From assembly GCA_024644145.1 (NCBI GenBank), contig JAHELO010000007.1:1-14103 (forward strand): DNA of 14,103 bases, written 5' to 3'. Numbering within the stretch: position 1 is the stretch's first letter; the number at the start of each line of letters is the position of its first letter. The position numbers and the translations under genes are program-made. This DNA is from Christiangramia sp. (lineage in GTDB: Bacteria; Bacteroidota; Bacteroidia; Flavobacteriales; Flavobacteriaceae). The notes below the pieces were generated by a model. It saw only the letters and a list, made by a program, of their open reading frames with translations. It ran no database searches and had not been told where the DNA came from. Shown here piece by piece: positions 6,938 to 14,103 of the stretch.

Positions 6938-8398
6938 CTAGTTTTCAGGAATATTCTTTAGAACCTCAATTAAGAACTTCCAGTATTTCTGAGCAGATTT
7001 AATACTCGCTCTTTCATCTGGTGAATGAGCCCCTCTTATGGTAGGTCCAAAAGAGATCATATCCATTTCAGGATAATGACTTCCAATGATCCCGCATTCC
7101 AGCCCGGCATGACAGGCAGCAATATCAGCCCTTTCACCATACATCTTCTGGTAGAGCTCATCTAATGTTTTTAATATCGCAGAATCGCTGTTTGGAGCCC
7201 AGCCAGGATATTCTCCAGATAACTTCACATCAAAACCAGCAAGTTCAAATACTGCTTTTAAAGAACTCGCCAGGTCATCTTTACTGGATTCTACAGAACT
7301 TCTGGTAAGACACTTTACCTGTATCTCCCCGTTCTTCAAAGTTACACTTGCTACATTATTAGATGCCTCTACTAATCCCTCAATTTCCGGACTCATTCTA
7401 TAAACCCCGTTATGAGCTCCAGCCAGGGCCAGAAGCACCTCACGTTGAGATTTAAGATCCATTACCGTATTTTGAGAGGAAATACTTTGCAGTTCAATGG
7501 TAAGGTTTGGTTCCACGGAAGCAAATTCCTGCTTGATCTCTTCTGCCCGAATTTCCAGTTCCTTTTTAAAACTTTCTACCTCCGTATCTGGTATAGCGAT
7601 CACCGCTGCACTTTCTCTGGGAATCGCATTTCTCAGACCTCCGCCATTCAGCTCACAGATTCGTAACTTCAAGTTCTCTGAAGTATTTATAAGCAAACGA
7701 TTCATTAACTTATTGGCATTCCCAAGGCCTTTAATTATATCCATCCCGGAGTGCCCTCCCAGTAGTCCTTTTACCTTAACCGAATATACTTGATAAGATT
7801 CGGGCATTTTCTCTTCAGCATATTTTTTGGTCGCGGTTATATCTACTCCACCGGCACATCCAATTCCTATCTCATCATCTTCTTCAGTATCCAGATTAAG
7901 CAATATCTCTCCTTCCAGCAGATCTGGACTTAATCCTTTGGCTCCGGTCATTCCGGTTTCCTCATCGATAGTGAACAAAGCTTCAATTGCAGGGTGCTCT
8001 ATAGAATCACTTTCCAGGATAGCCATCATTGTCGCTACTCCCAGACCATTATCTGCTCCAAGAGTAGTCCCTTTGGCACGAACCCAGTCTCCATCCACAT
8101 ACATCTCTATTCCCTGGGAATCAAAATCGAATTCAGTGTCATTATTCTTTTGATGTACCATATCCAGGTGAGCCTGCAATACGATCTTTTTTCGGTTTTC
8201 CATGCCGCTGGTGGCTGGTTTATAGATCACCACGTTCCCCACACTGTCAACTTTTGTCCTCAGGTTTAGGTTGTTTCCGAAATTTTTAATGAACTCTATT
8301 ACTCGTTCTTCTTTTTTGGATGGTCTGGGAACTGCATTCAGGTCTGCGAATTTATTCCACAAAATCTTAGGTTCCAGAGCCCTTATTTCTTCATTCAT
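6938..8398 (-). CDS. pepD: Beta-Ala-His dipeptidase, aminoacyl-histidine dipeptidase (M20C)
   Basis: PepD is a cytosolic zinc peptidase of family M20C that splits dipeptides, notably Xaa-His. The product is 486 residues, close to the roughly 485 of E. coli PepD. The metal site is intact: LQAHLDMV (His77, Asp79), TTLGADNGLG (Asp116), DEETGMTGA (Glu146 catalytic, Glu147), LNLDTEEDDEIG (Asp170) and GAHSPDER near the end (His458). The lid domain carries GGHSGMDI at 214-221. The ATG at 8398 is chosen over a GTG at 8422: the GTG shares its first base with a perfect -7 element, so it could not be in the transcript, and the family begins near this Met. It ends against a terminator shared with the convergent immunophilin gene and diverges from the DUF3810 gene. 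Confidence 0.95.
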   Translation of the reverse strand: MNEEIRALEPKILWNKFADLNAVPRPSKKEERVIEFIKNFGNNLNLRTKVDSVGNVVIYKPATSGMENRKKIVLQAHLDMVHQKNNDTEFDFDSQGIEMYVDGDWVRAKGTTLGADNGLGVATMMAILESDSIEHPAIEALFTIDEETGMTGAKGLSPDLLEGEILLNLDTEEDDEIGIGCAGGVDITATKKYAEEKMPESYQVYSVKVKGLLGGHSGMDIIKGLGNANKLMNRLLINTSENLKLRICELNGGGLRNAIPRESAAVIAIPDTEVESFKKELEIRAEEIKQEFASVEPNLTIELQSISSQNTVMDLKSQREVLLALAGAHNGVYRMSPEIEGLVEASNNVASVTLKNGEIQVKCLTRSSVESSKDDLASSLKAVFELAGFDVKLSGEYPGWAPNSDSAILKTLDELYQKMYGERADIAACHAGLECGIIGSHYPEMDMISFGPTIRGAHSPDERASIKSAQKYWKFLIEVLKNIPEN

Positions 8399-8421
8399 TG
8401 GTCTAATTTTTGGTATCTTCA

Positions 8422-8429
8422 CAAAGGTA
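8422..8429 (-). promoter_or_regulatory. -7 element of the pepD promoter
   Basis: The minus strand reads TACCTTTG, a perfect TAnnTTTG match, 23 bases upstream of the ATG at 8398. It overlaps the only upstream in-frame start (GTG 8422-8420) and so decides the pepD start. No clear -33 TTG lies 19-21 bases upstream. Confidence 0.6.
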
Positions 8430-8452
8430 TTCGAATTTAGGGATTTCTAAAA

Positions 8453-8482
8453 TTTGAAGGCTTTTGAATATTTGTATTTTTA
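8453..8482 (+). promoter_or_regulatory. Possible promoter of the DUF3810 gene
   Basis: TTTG at 8453-8456, an 18-base spacer and TATTTTTA at 8475-8482 approximate the Bacteroidota promoter with one mismatch and a slightly short spacer. It ends only four bases before the GTG start, so the message would be nearly leaderless. A second near match, AATATTTG at 8467-8474, overlaps it. Confidence 0.3.
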
Positions 8483-8486
8483 AACC

Positions 8487-9560
8487 GTGAAGAGAAAATC
8501 TATCCTCATTTTAGCAGTACTATTCCCGGTACAAATCATTGGTATTAATATCCTTTCCCGGTATTCAGACTTTGTAGAACAATATTATTCCCAAGGCCTA
8601 TATCCTGCAATTTCCCAGGTAATGCGATTTAGTCTTGGCATCATCCCCTTTTCCCTTGGCGATGTGCTATACGCAGTTTTTATCCTCCTGGCGATATCCT
8701 GGCTGGTAAGACGAATCACACAAAGATTCAGAAGGCCAAAAATCTGGATCCCCGATACCTTAGCAGCCCTCTCTATAATCTATTTCTGTTTTCACCTGTT
8801 CTGGGGCTTCAATTATTACAGATTACCACTGCACAAAAATCTGGGAATAGAAAGTGAATACACCACCGAAAAATTAATAGTCCTCACCAATAATTTAATT
8901 GACAGTTCAAATAAACTTCATCTGGAGATCGTGCCAAATGATTCACTAAAGGTTATTTATGATTATTCTAAAAAGGAGTTATTTGATATTACCCTGGAGG
9001 GTTATAAAAATATACAACAGGAATTTCCCGAATTAACCTATAAAGGCCAGGCTTTAAAACGATCTGTATATAGCTTACCCCTTACCTACATGGGTTTTAA
9101 CGGTTACCTGAATCCGCTTACAAATGAAGCGCAGGTAAACACCATTATATTACCCTATAAAATTCCAACGACTGCCAGTCACGAAGTAGGCCATCAGCTT
9201 GGTTTTGCTAAAGAGAATGAAGCTAACTTCATTGCCTGTTTAGTTACAATGAATCATCCAAATATTCATTTCAGGTACTCAGGTTACACTTTTGCCCTTA
9301 GCTACTGTTTAAGTGAGCTCTTCCGTAGAGACAGGCCGCAGGCAGAAAAACTCCTTAAACGTATCAATCCCGGAATTATCAAAAATTATCGCGAGGTTGA
9401 TGAATTCTGGTTGAAACACCAAAATCCTTTTGAACCTGTTTTTAAAGCCACCTACAACCGCTACCTGATCGCCAATAACCAGGCAGATGGTATGAAAAGC
9501 TATAGTTATGTTGTAGCATTGCTGGTAAATTACTTCGATGAGAGTCGTTTGAAAACCTAA
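8487..9560 (+). CDS. DUF3810 membrane protein with HEVGH zinc-protease-like motif
   Basis: A 357-residue protein with three hydrophobic segments in its first third (about 5-22, 55-74 and 91-108) and a soluble C-terminal region. It matches the uncharacterised DUF3810 family. The soluble part contains PTTASHEVGHQLGFAKENEANFIA at about 227-250; only parts are quoted here because the motif matters: HEVGH at 232-236 is a zincin HExxH, and Glu243 or Glu245 in ENEAN could be the third ligand, as in the ExxAD motif of M48-type peptidases. A membrane-bound metallopeptidase is therefore plausible but unproven. The start is GTG; the next in-frame Met is residue 46, which would remove the first membrane helix. 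It diverges from pepD and precedes two exported amidohydrolases by 85 bases. Confidence 0.86.
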   Translation: MKRKSILILAVLFPVQIIGINILSRYSDFVEQYYSQGLYPAISQVMRFSLGIIPFSLGDVLYAVFILLAISWLVRRITQRFRRPKIWIPDTLAALSIIYFCFHLFWGFNYYRLPLHKNLGIESEYTTEKLIVLTNNLIDSSNKLHLEIVPNDSLKVIYDYSKKELFDITLEGYKNIQQEFPELTYKGQALKRSVYSLPLTYMGFNGYLNPLTNEAQVNTIILPYKIPTTASHEVGHQLGFAKENEANFIACLVTMNHPNIHFRYSGYTFALSYCLSELFRRDRPQAEKLLKRINPGIIKNYREVDEFWLKHQNPFEPVFKATYNRYLIANNQADGMKSYSYVVALLVNYFDESRLKT

Positions 9561-9645
9561 ATCAGTTCAAACTGTATATTTTTTCCTATTTTCAGGCTTT
9601 CAAAAATTTTAGATCTACAATTAAACCTAAAACCCACTAACCTTT

Positions 9646-12612
9646 ATGAAATTAAAATTTCTGATTTTAGGAGTATTCCTTGCGGTTTTTCAAACACATG
9701 CACAGGAATATTTCCCTAAGAATGACGGGGTAAAAACCCGGAATACGAATTATACCGTATTCAAAAATGCTAAAATTCATCTGGATCCTGAAAACGTGAT
9801 TAGCAACGGGATGTTCGCGATCAGGGAAGGAAAGTTTACGGCCGTTGGCAAATCTATAGACATCCCGAAGAACAGCATTGTAATAGACCTTGAAGGAAAA
9901 GAAGTTTATCCTTCCTTTATAGATCTTTACAGTAATTTCGGGATCTCTGAACCTAAGAAAGCTGAAAATGGAAATGGACCGCAATACGATGCCAGTCGTG
10001 AAGGATTTTACTGGAACGACCATATAAGACCTGATACAGATGCCATTTCACATTTTAAATTTGATACTAAAGAGGCTGAAAAGTTTCATAAAGCGGGATT
10101 CGGAGTTGTAAATACTCATGTTCCCGATGGAATAATTAGAGGTACCGGGATGCTGGTTGCCCTAACTCCAGAGGTTAGTGAAGGAGACAGGATCCTTGAT
10201 GAGAAATCTTCCCAGTATCTTTCATTTAAGAAAAGTGTACAGTCTAAACAGTCCTACCCTACCTCAATCATGGGTGCAATGGCTCTGCTACGTCAGGTAT
10301 ACCTTGACGCAAAGTGGTACGCCGGCGGGAACGCAAAGAACAAGGATTTAGCCCTGGAAGCATTAAATAACAACAAAGACCTGGTACAGATCTTTGCTGC
10401 CGAAGATCTATTAAATGAACTAAGGGCAGATAAAGTAGGTGACGAATTTGGTATCCAGTATGTGATTCTGGGTAGTGGCAAGGAATACCAAAGGCTGGAT
10501 AAAATTAAAGCTGCCAATGCCACGATCATCGTGCCGCTTAAATTTCCAGAAGCCTTTGATGTTGAAGATCCTTACCTAGCCAATCAGTTAAGTCTGGAAG
10601 AAATGAGAGAGTGGAATCAGGCACCTGCAAATCTAAAAATGCTGTCTGATAGTAAAGTTCCTTTTACCCTGACCGCCCACTCTATAGACACTGAAAAAGA
10701 TTTTAAAAACAATCTATTAAAAGCTATTGAATACGGACTTCCGAAAGAAGCCGCTCTGGCAGCACTAACCACTGTACCTGCAAAAACTATAGGACAGCAA
10801 GGGAAACTTGGAGTAATACAAGAAGGTGCCTGGGCAAATTTCCTGATCACCTCCGGTGATTATTTTGATAAGGAAACTACCTTATACGAGAACTGGGTGC
10901 AGGGAGAAAAAAAGGTTCTTAACGATATGAATATCACCAATATATCAGGTAAATATGAACTAAGCGTAGATGGAAAAAACTACGACCTGAATATTACCGG
11001 TGAAACAGCCAGTCCTAAGACTGAGGTAAAATTGGGAGAAACCAAAATTGGCTCTAAGATCAGTTTTAAAAATAACTGGATGAATCTTTTATTATCTTCT
11101 CCAGATACAACAAAGACAGAATTCATAAGACTTACTGCCAATATCCCTGCAAAGACAAATGTGATATCTGGCAAGGCAATTTTACCAAATGGCAAGGAAA
11201 CACAATTCCAGGCCACTAAGAAAAAAGCAGCTGCTGAGCAAAAGAAAGATAAAAAGAAAAAGGATCCTGAGACTTATGATATAGTCCCGGTCACCTACCC
11301 TAATGTGGCCTACGGATTTAAAAATCCACCTAAGCAGGAAAATATCCTTTTCAAAAATGCCACTGTATGGACCAGTGAAGATTCAGGAGTATTAGAAAAT
11401 ACCGATGTACTGGTTAAAGACGGTAAAATTGTTCGCATGGGCGAAGATCTTAATGCCGGAGGAGCCCGGGTAATAGATGCGACAGGGAAACACCTTACCG
11501 CCGGTATTATAGATGAACATTCCCATATTGCGGCTTCGGCCATTAATGAAGCAGGCCATAACTCTTCGGCAGAAGTAACAATGGAAGATGTAATTGACCC
11601 CACCGATATTGATATTTACCGAAATCTTGCCGGTGGTGTAACTACTATCCAGCTTTTGCATGGTTCAGCCAACCCTATTGGAGGACGATCTGCGATAATG
11701 AAATTAAAATGGGGCGCCTCTGCAGAAGAAATGATCTTTGAGCAGGCACCTCCTTTTATTAAATTCGCTCTGGGAGAAAATGTAAAGCAGTCTAACTGGA
11801 GTGGTTCAAGATTTCCCCAAACCCGTATGGGTGTGGAACAAGTTTTCACAGATTATTTCAGCAGAGCAAAAGCCTACGAATCTGGCAAATCTAAAGAAGG
11901 TTTCAGAAAAGATCTGGAAATGGAAACGATCGTTGAGATTCTGAACGGGAAGCGATTTGTATCTTCTCACTCCTATATTCAAAGCGAAATCAATATGCTG
12001 ATGAAAGTGGCAGAAGAATTCGACTTCAATATTAACACGTTCACTCATATTCTGGAGGGCTATAAAGTCGCTGATAAAATGAAAGAGCATGGGGTTGGCG
12101 CCTCTACTTTTTCAGACTGGTGGGCATATAAATATGAAGTTAATGACGCAATTCCCTATAACGCCGCTATTATGACCGAAGCCGGACTCACGGTTGCAAT
12201 AAACAGTGACGATGGGGAAATGAGCAGAAGATTAAATCAGGAAGCTGCAAAAACGGTTAAATATGGCGGAATGAGCGAAGAAGAAGCCTGGAAAATGGTA
12301 ACTATAAACCCAGCCAAATTACTGCATGTAGATGAGCTGGTGGGTAGTATTAAAACCGGGAAACAGGCCGACCTGGTATTATGGAATGATCATCCTCTAT
12401 CTATCTATGCCATCCCGGAAAAAACAATGATAGAAGGAGTGATTTATTTTGATGTGAGCCGTGATTCCGAATTGCGTAAAGAGATTAGAAAGGAACGTAA
12501 CCTGCTTATCGGGCAAATGTTAAAAGCTAAGAATAACGGTGTCAAAACTCAGCCGGTTGCCAAAAAGGAAAAGCAGAGAGTTCATTGCGACCTGTTGGAA
12601 GCAGTTAAATAA
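9646..12612 (+). CDS. Exported amidohydrolase with two amidohydrolase-like modules
   Basis: A 988-residue protein with a signal peptide (cleavage likely near residue 19, THA/Q). Its N-terminal module (about 35-425) has the amidohydrolase beta-rich ends (FKNAKIHLDPEN; AWANFLITSGDY), but where the metal HxH should be it reads SFIDLYSNFGI at 90-100. A beta-rich segment at about 430-520 and a Lys-rich linker (525-540) follow. The C-terminal module (about 565-935) is complete: IIDEHSHI at 621-628 gives His625 and His627; His775, His801 and Asp855 or Asp856 are the likely remaining ligands; it closes with KTGKQADLVLWNDHP. Such enzymes hydrolyse cyclic amides or peptides; the substrate cannot be told. 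The export signal places it in the periplasm or outside. The next gene starts 12 bases after its stop, so they share an operon. Confidence 0.93.
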   Translation: MKLKFLILGVFLAVFQTHAQEYFPKNDGVKTRNTNYTVFKNAKIHLDPENVISNGMFAIREGKFTAVGKSIDIPKNSIVIDLEGKEVYPSFIDLYSNFGISEPKKAENGNGPQYDASREGFYWNDHIRPDTDAISHFKFDTKEAEKFHKAGFGVVNTHVPDGIIRGTGMLVALTPEVSEGDRILDEKSSQYLSFKKSVQSKQSYPTSIMGAMALLRQVYLDAKWYAGGNAKNKDLALEALNNNKDLVQIFAAEDLLNELRADKVGDEFGIQYVILGSGKEYQRLDKIKAANATIIVPLKFPEAFDVEDPYLANQLSLEEMREWNQAPANLKMLSDSKVPFTLTAHSIDTEKDFKNNLLKAIEYGLPKEAALAALTTVPAKTIGQQGKLGVIQEGAWANFLITSGDYFDKETTLYENWVQGEKKVLNDMNITNISGKYELSVDGKNYDLNITGETASPKTEVKLGETKIGSKISFKNNWMNLLLSSPDTTKTEFIRLTANIPAKTNVISGKAILPNGKETQFQATKKKAAAEQKKDKKKKDPETYDIVPVTYPNVAYGFKNPPKQENILFKNATVWTSEDSGVLENTDVLVKDGKIVRMGEDLNAGGARVIDATGKHLTAGIIDEHSHIAASAINEAGHNSSAEVTMEDVIDPTDIDIYRNLAGGVTTIQLLHGSANPIGGRSAIMKLKWGASAEEMIFEQAPPFIKFALGENVKQSNWSGSRFPQTRMGVEQVFTDYFSRAKAYESGKSKEGFRKDLEMETIVEILNGKRFVSSHSYIQSEINMLMKVAEEFDFNINTFTHILEGYKVADKMKEHGVGASTFSDWWAYKYEVNDAIPYNAAIMTEAGLTVAINSDDGEMSRRLNQEAAKTVKYGGMSEEEAWKMVTINPAKLLHVDELVGSIKTGKQADLVLWNDHPLSIYAIPEKTMIEGVIYFDVSRDSELRKEIRKERNLLIGQMLKAKNNGVKTQPVAKKEKQRVHCDLLEAVK

Positions 12613-12624
12613 AATCAGAGTAAA

Positions 12625-13938
12625 ATGAAATATAATAATATATATCTGTTAGTCTTAATCCTGATATTATCAGGAAGGAGTTTTGCCCAGCAAACGCCGG
12701 CGCCAAAACAATCTGAACCCATCACCATTGTAGGGGCTACGGCTCATCTGGGAAATGGGGAGGTAATAGAAAATAGTTTGATCATCCTGGAGAACGGAAA
12801 GATTACTGAAGTTATAGCCGCCAATCTTACAAAGAGACAATACCCCGGGAAGATAATTAATGCGAAAGGAAAGCATGTTTATCCGGGTATTATAGCACCT
12901 AATTCTACCCTGGGTCTGGTAGAGATCGATGCGGTTAAAGCCACGGTAGATCAGGATGAGATGGGTGAAATGTTACCAAATATTCGCAGCCTGATTGCCT
13001 ATAATGCTGAAAGCAAGATCGTGGAATCCATGCGTCCCAATGGTGTTCTTTTAGGCCAGATTGTTCCCCGGGGCGGAATGATCTCAGGAACCTCCTCTAT
13101 CGTGCAGTTCGACGCCTGGAACTGGGAGGATGCTGTAGTAAAAGAAGACGATGGCCTGCATATTAACTGGCCCGATTCTTACCGCCGTGGAAGATGGTGG
13201 CGTGGAGAAGATCCAGGTCTGGAAGCTAATAAGGAATACAACAATAAAGTGCAAAAACTGTCAGATTTCTTTGCAGCAGCCAAAGCTTATCTTAATGGCA
13301 AGAAAGATTATACCCATCTGCCCTATTTAGCAATGGAAGCAGTCTTTAAGGGAGATAAAAAAGTATATATTCACGTGGATGGCGAGAAAGAAATCCTGGA
13401 TGTTATTCAGTTTAAAAAAGACCAGGGACTCGAACAAGTGGTGATAGTTGGAGGCTATTACTCTCTGGATGTAGCAGAAGATTTAAAACAGAACGAAATT
13501 CCAGTACTTGTAAAACGCCCTCATACTACTCCAGAGGTAGCTCATGAAGATTACGACTATCCTTATAAATTGGCCAGGTTACTTAACGACAAAGGCATAT
13601 TAGTAGCAATAGAAGGCAGTGGGCAGATGGAAAGAATGAACTCCCGAAACCTGCCATTTTATGCAGGTACCGTGGCGGCCTTTGGTATGGACAAAGAAGA
13701 AGCGCTAAAGCTGGTGACGCTTAATACCGCGAAGATCCTTGGAATTGATAATACATATGGCAGCCTGGAAATTGGTAAGTCTGCTACTTTATTTATTTCT
13801 GAAGGTGACGCACTGGATATGAGAACTAATATTCTTTCCCATGCTTTTATCGATGGCCGGGAAGTTAGCCTGGAAACACATCAAACCGAATTATGGAAAA
13901 GGTATTCTAAAAAATATAAAGACCAGAAAAACAATTAA
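12625..13938 (+). CDS. Exported amidohydrolase-like protein lacking the HxH metal motif
   Basis: A 437-residue protein with a signal peptide (cleavage likely after FAQ or SFA, near residue 21). The fold markers of an amidohydrolase are present: the N-terminal strand GATAHLGNGEVIENSLII at 37-54, GKHVYPGII at 82-90 and the closing GSLEIGKSATLFISEGD at 379-395. However, the usual D-x-H-x-H after PGII is replaced by APNSTLG at 91-97, and no NSD-type Asp motif is evident (IEGSGQMERMN at 329-339 takes its place). His250 in YIHVDG may be a remnant. The reading frame is unbroken, so this is a diverged protein, not a recent pseudogene. It lies 12 bases after the larger amidohydrolase and resembles that protein's inactive N-terminal module, suggesting the two proteins assemble together. 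Substrate and activity are unknown. Confidence 0.9.
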   Translation: MKYNNIYLLVLILILSGRSFAQQTPAPKQSEPITIVGATAHLGNGEVIENSLIILENGKITEVIAANLTKRQYPGKIINAKGKHVYPGIIAPNSTLGLVEIDAVKATVDQDEMGEMLPNIRSLIAYNAESKIVESMRPNGVLLGQIVPRGGMISGTSSIVQFDAWNWEDAVVKEDDGLHINWPDSYRRGRWWRGEDPGLEANKEYNNKVQKLSDFFAAAKAYLNGKKDYTHLPYLAMEAVFKGDKKVYIHVDGEKEILDVIQFKKDQGLEQVVIVGGYYSLDVAEDLKQNEIPVLVKRPHTTPEVAHEDYDYPYKLARLLNDKGILVAIEGSGQMERMNSRNLPFYAGTVAAFGMDKEEALKLVTLNTAKILGIDNTYGSLEIGKSATLFISEGDALDMRTNILSHAFIDGREVSLETHQTELWKRYSKKYKDQKNN

Positions 13939-13955
13939 GAATCTCTTTTTAGATC

Positions 13956-13982
13956 AAAGCCCCTTTAACATGGGGCTTTTTT
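13956..13982 (+). terminator. Intrinsic terminator after the amidohydrolase operon
   Basis: AAAGCCCC at 13956-13963 pairs with GGGGCTTT at 13972-13979 around an eight-base loop, and the T-run continues to 13982. It lies 18 bases after the stop codon at 13938. Confidence 0.92.
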
Positions 13983-13999
13983 AATGCCTAATATCTGTG

Positions 14000-14007
14000 T
14001 ACTTTTA
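14000..14007 (+). promoter_or_regulatory. Possible -7 element for the RNA methyltransferase gene
   Basis: TACTTTTA fits TAnnTTTG except at the last base and ends five bases before the ATG at 14013. No -33 box is seen upstream, where the terminator stem lies, so support is weak. Confidence 0.22.
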
Positions 14008-14012
14008 CACCC

Positions 14013-14103
14013 ATGCTAAAACAAATTACCAGTCCACATAATAAAGAGATAAAATGGTTGCTTCAATTGCAGGAGAAATCACGAAACCGAAGGAAGGAAA
14101 GAT
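14013..14103 (+). CDS. SpoU/TrmH-type RNA 2'-O-methyltransferase, 5' end only
   Basis: Only the first 30 codons are inside the window: MLKQITSPHNKEIKWLLQLQ and then EKSRNRRKER. This matches the N-terminal substrate-binding segment of SpoU-family RNA methyltransferases, which typically start with ITSxxNxxIK, a Leu-rich helix, and a basic KxRxRxx stretch before GxFLxEG. The catalytic SPOUT domain is outside the window, so which rRNA or tRNA position it modifies cannot be said. It follows a terminator and therefore starts a new transcription unit. The ATG at 14013 is the natural start because the conserved pattern begins within four residues. Confidence 0.75.
   Translation, partial: MLKQITSPHNKEIKWLLQLQEKSRNRRKER

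Noticed and set aside
7412..8269. Long open frames on the plus strand opposite pepD
   Set aside because: They are antisense to a gene with all its catalytic residues intact, overlap one another in different frames, and show no domain, signal peptide or promoter.
11310..12090. Several overlapping open frames on the minus strand opposite the large amidohydrolase
   Set aside because: Low-complexity translations with no recognisable motif, lying wholly within a well-supported gene.
12892..12918. A frameshift or decay explaining the missing HxH in the 437-residue amidohydrolase
   Set aside because: The frame is continuous, the residues on both sides still match the fold, and there is no neighbouring frame that restores HxH.

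Overview
The window looks like a stretch of core chromosome from a marine-type member of the Flavobacteriaceae (Bacteroidota). The evidence is a gliding-motility lipoprotein (GldI), several lipoproteins and exported proteins, promoter elements of the Bacteroidota type (TAnnTTTG at -7), almost no Shine-Dalgarno sequences, and AT-leaning DNA. The protein set resembles Gramella/Christiangramia, but that genus guess is inference only. I see no tRNA, rRNA, CRISPR array, insertion sequence, phage gene or sign of recent transfer.

Left part (1-3300): ribH (lumazine synthase, cut by the window edge) and a membrane-anchored TPR protein form a minus-strand pair. Divergent from them runs recF, a small lipoprotein, a DUF721/DciA-like protein and a two-helix membrane protein. 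The first three of these overlap one another. A strong two-way hairpin terminator separates this operon from ndk, which faces it.

Middle part (3400-8500): ndk has a recognisable sigma-ABfr promoter on the minus strand. Divergent from it, a DHH/DHHA1 phosphoesterase (NrnA type) overlaps gldI by four bases. A lipoprotein that fuses a cyclophilin to an FKBP follows, so two lipid-anchored prolyl isomerases lie side by side; a perfect inverted repeat sits between them. A second two-way terminator separates this group from pepD (minus strand). The -7 element of pepD fixes its start codon at 8398.

Right part (8487-14103): a DUF3810 membrane protein carries an HEVGH zinc-protease-like motif. It is followed by two exported amidohydrolase-type proteins in one operon. 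Of the three amidohydrolase-like modules they encode, only one keeps the metal-binding HxH motif; the other two appear to have lost it. A terminator follows, then the first 30 codons of a SpoU/TrmH-type RNA methyltransferase.

The longest gene-free stretch is 229 bases (3839-4067), so no gap exceeds 300 bases. Nothing here is clearly a new system. The most promising leads are the amidohydrolase pair with degenerate sites, the HEVGH membrane protein, and the cyclophilin-FKBP fusion next to gldI.
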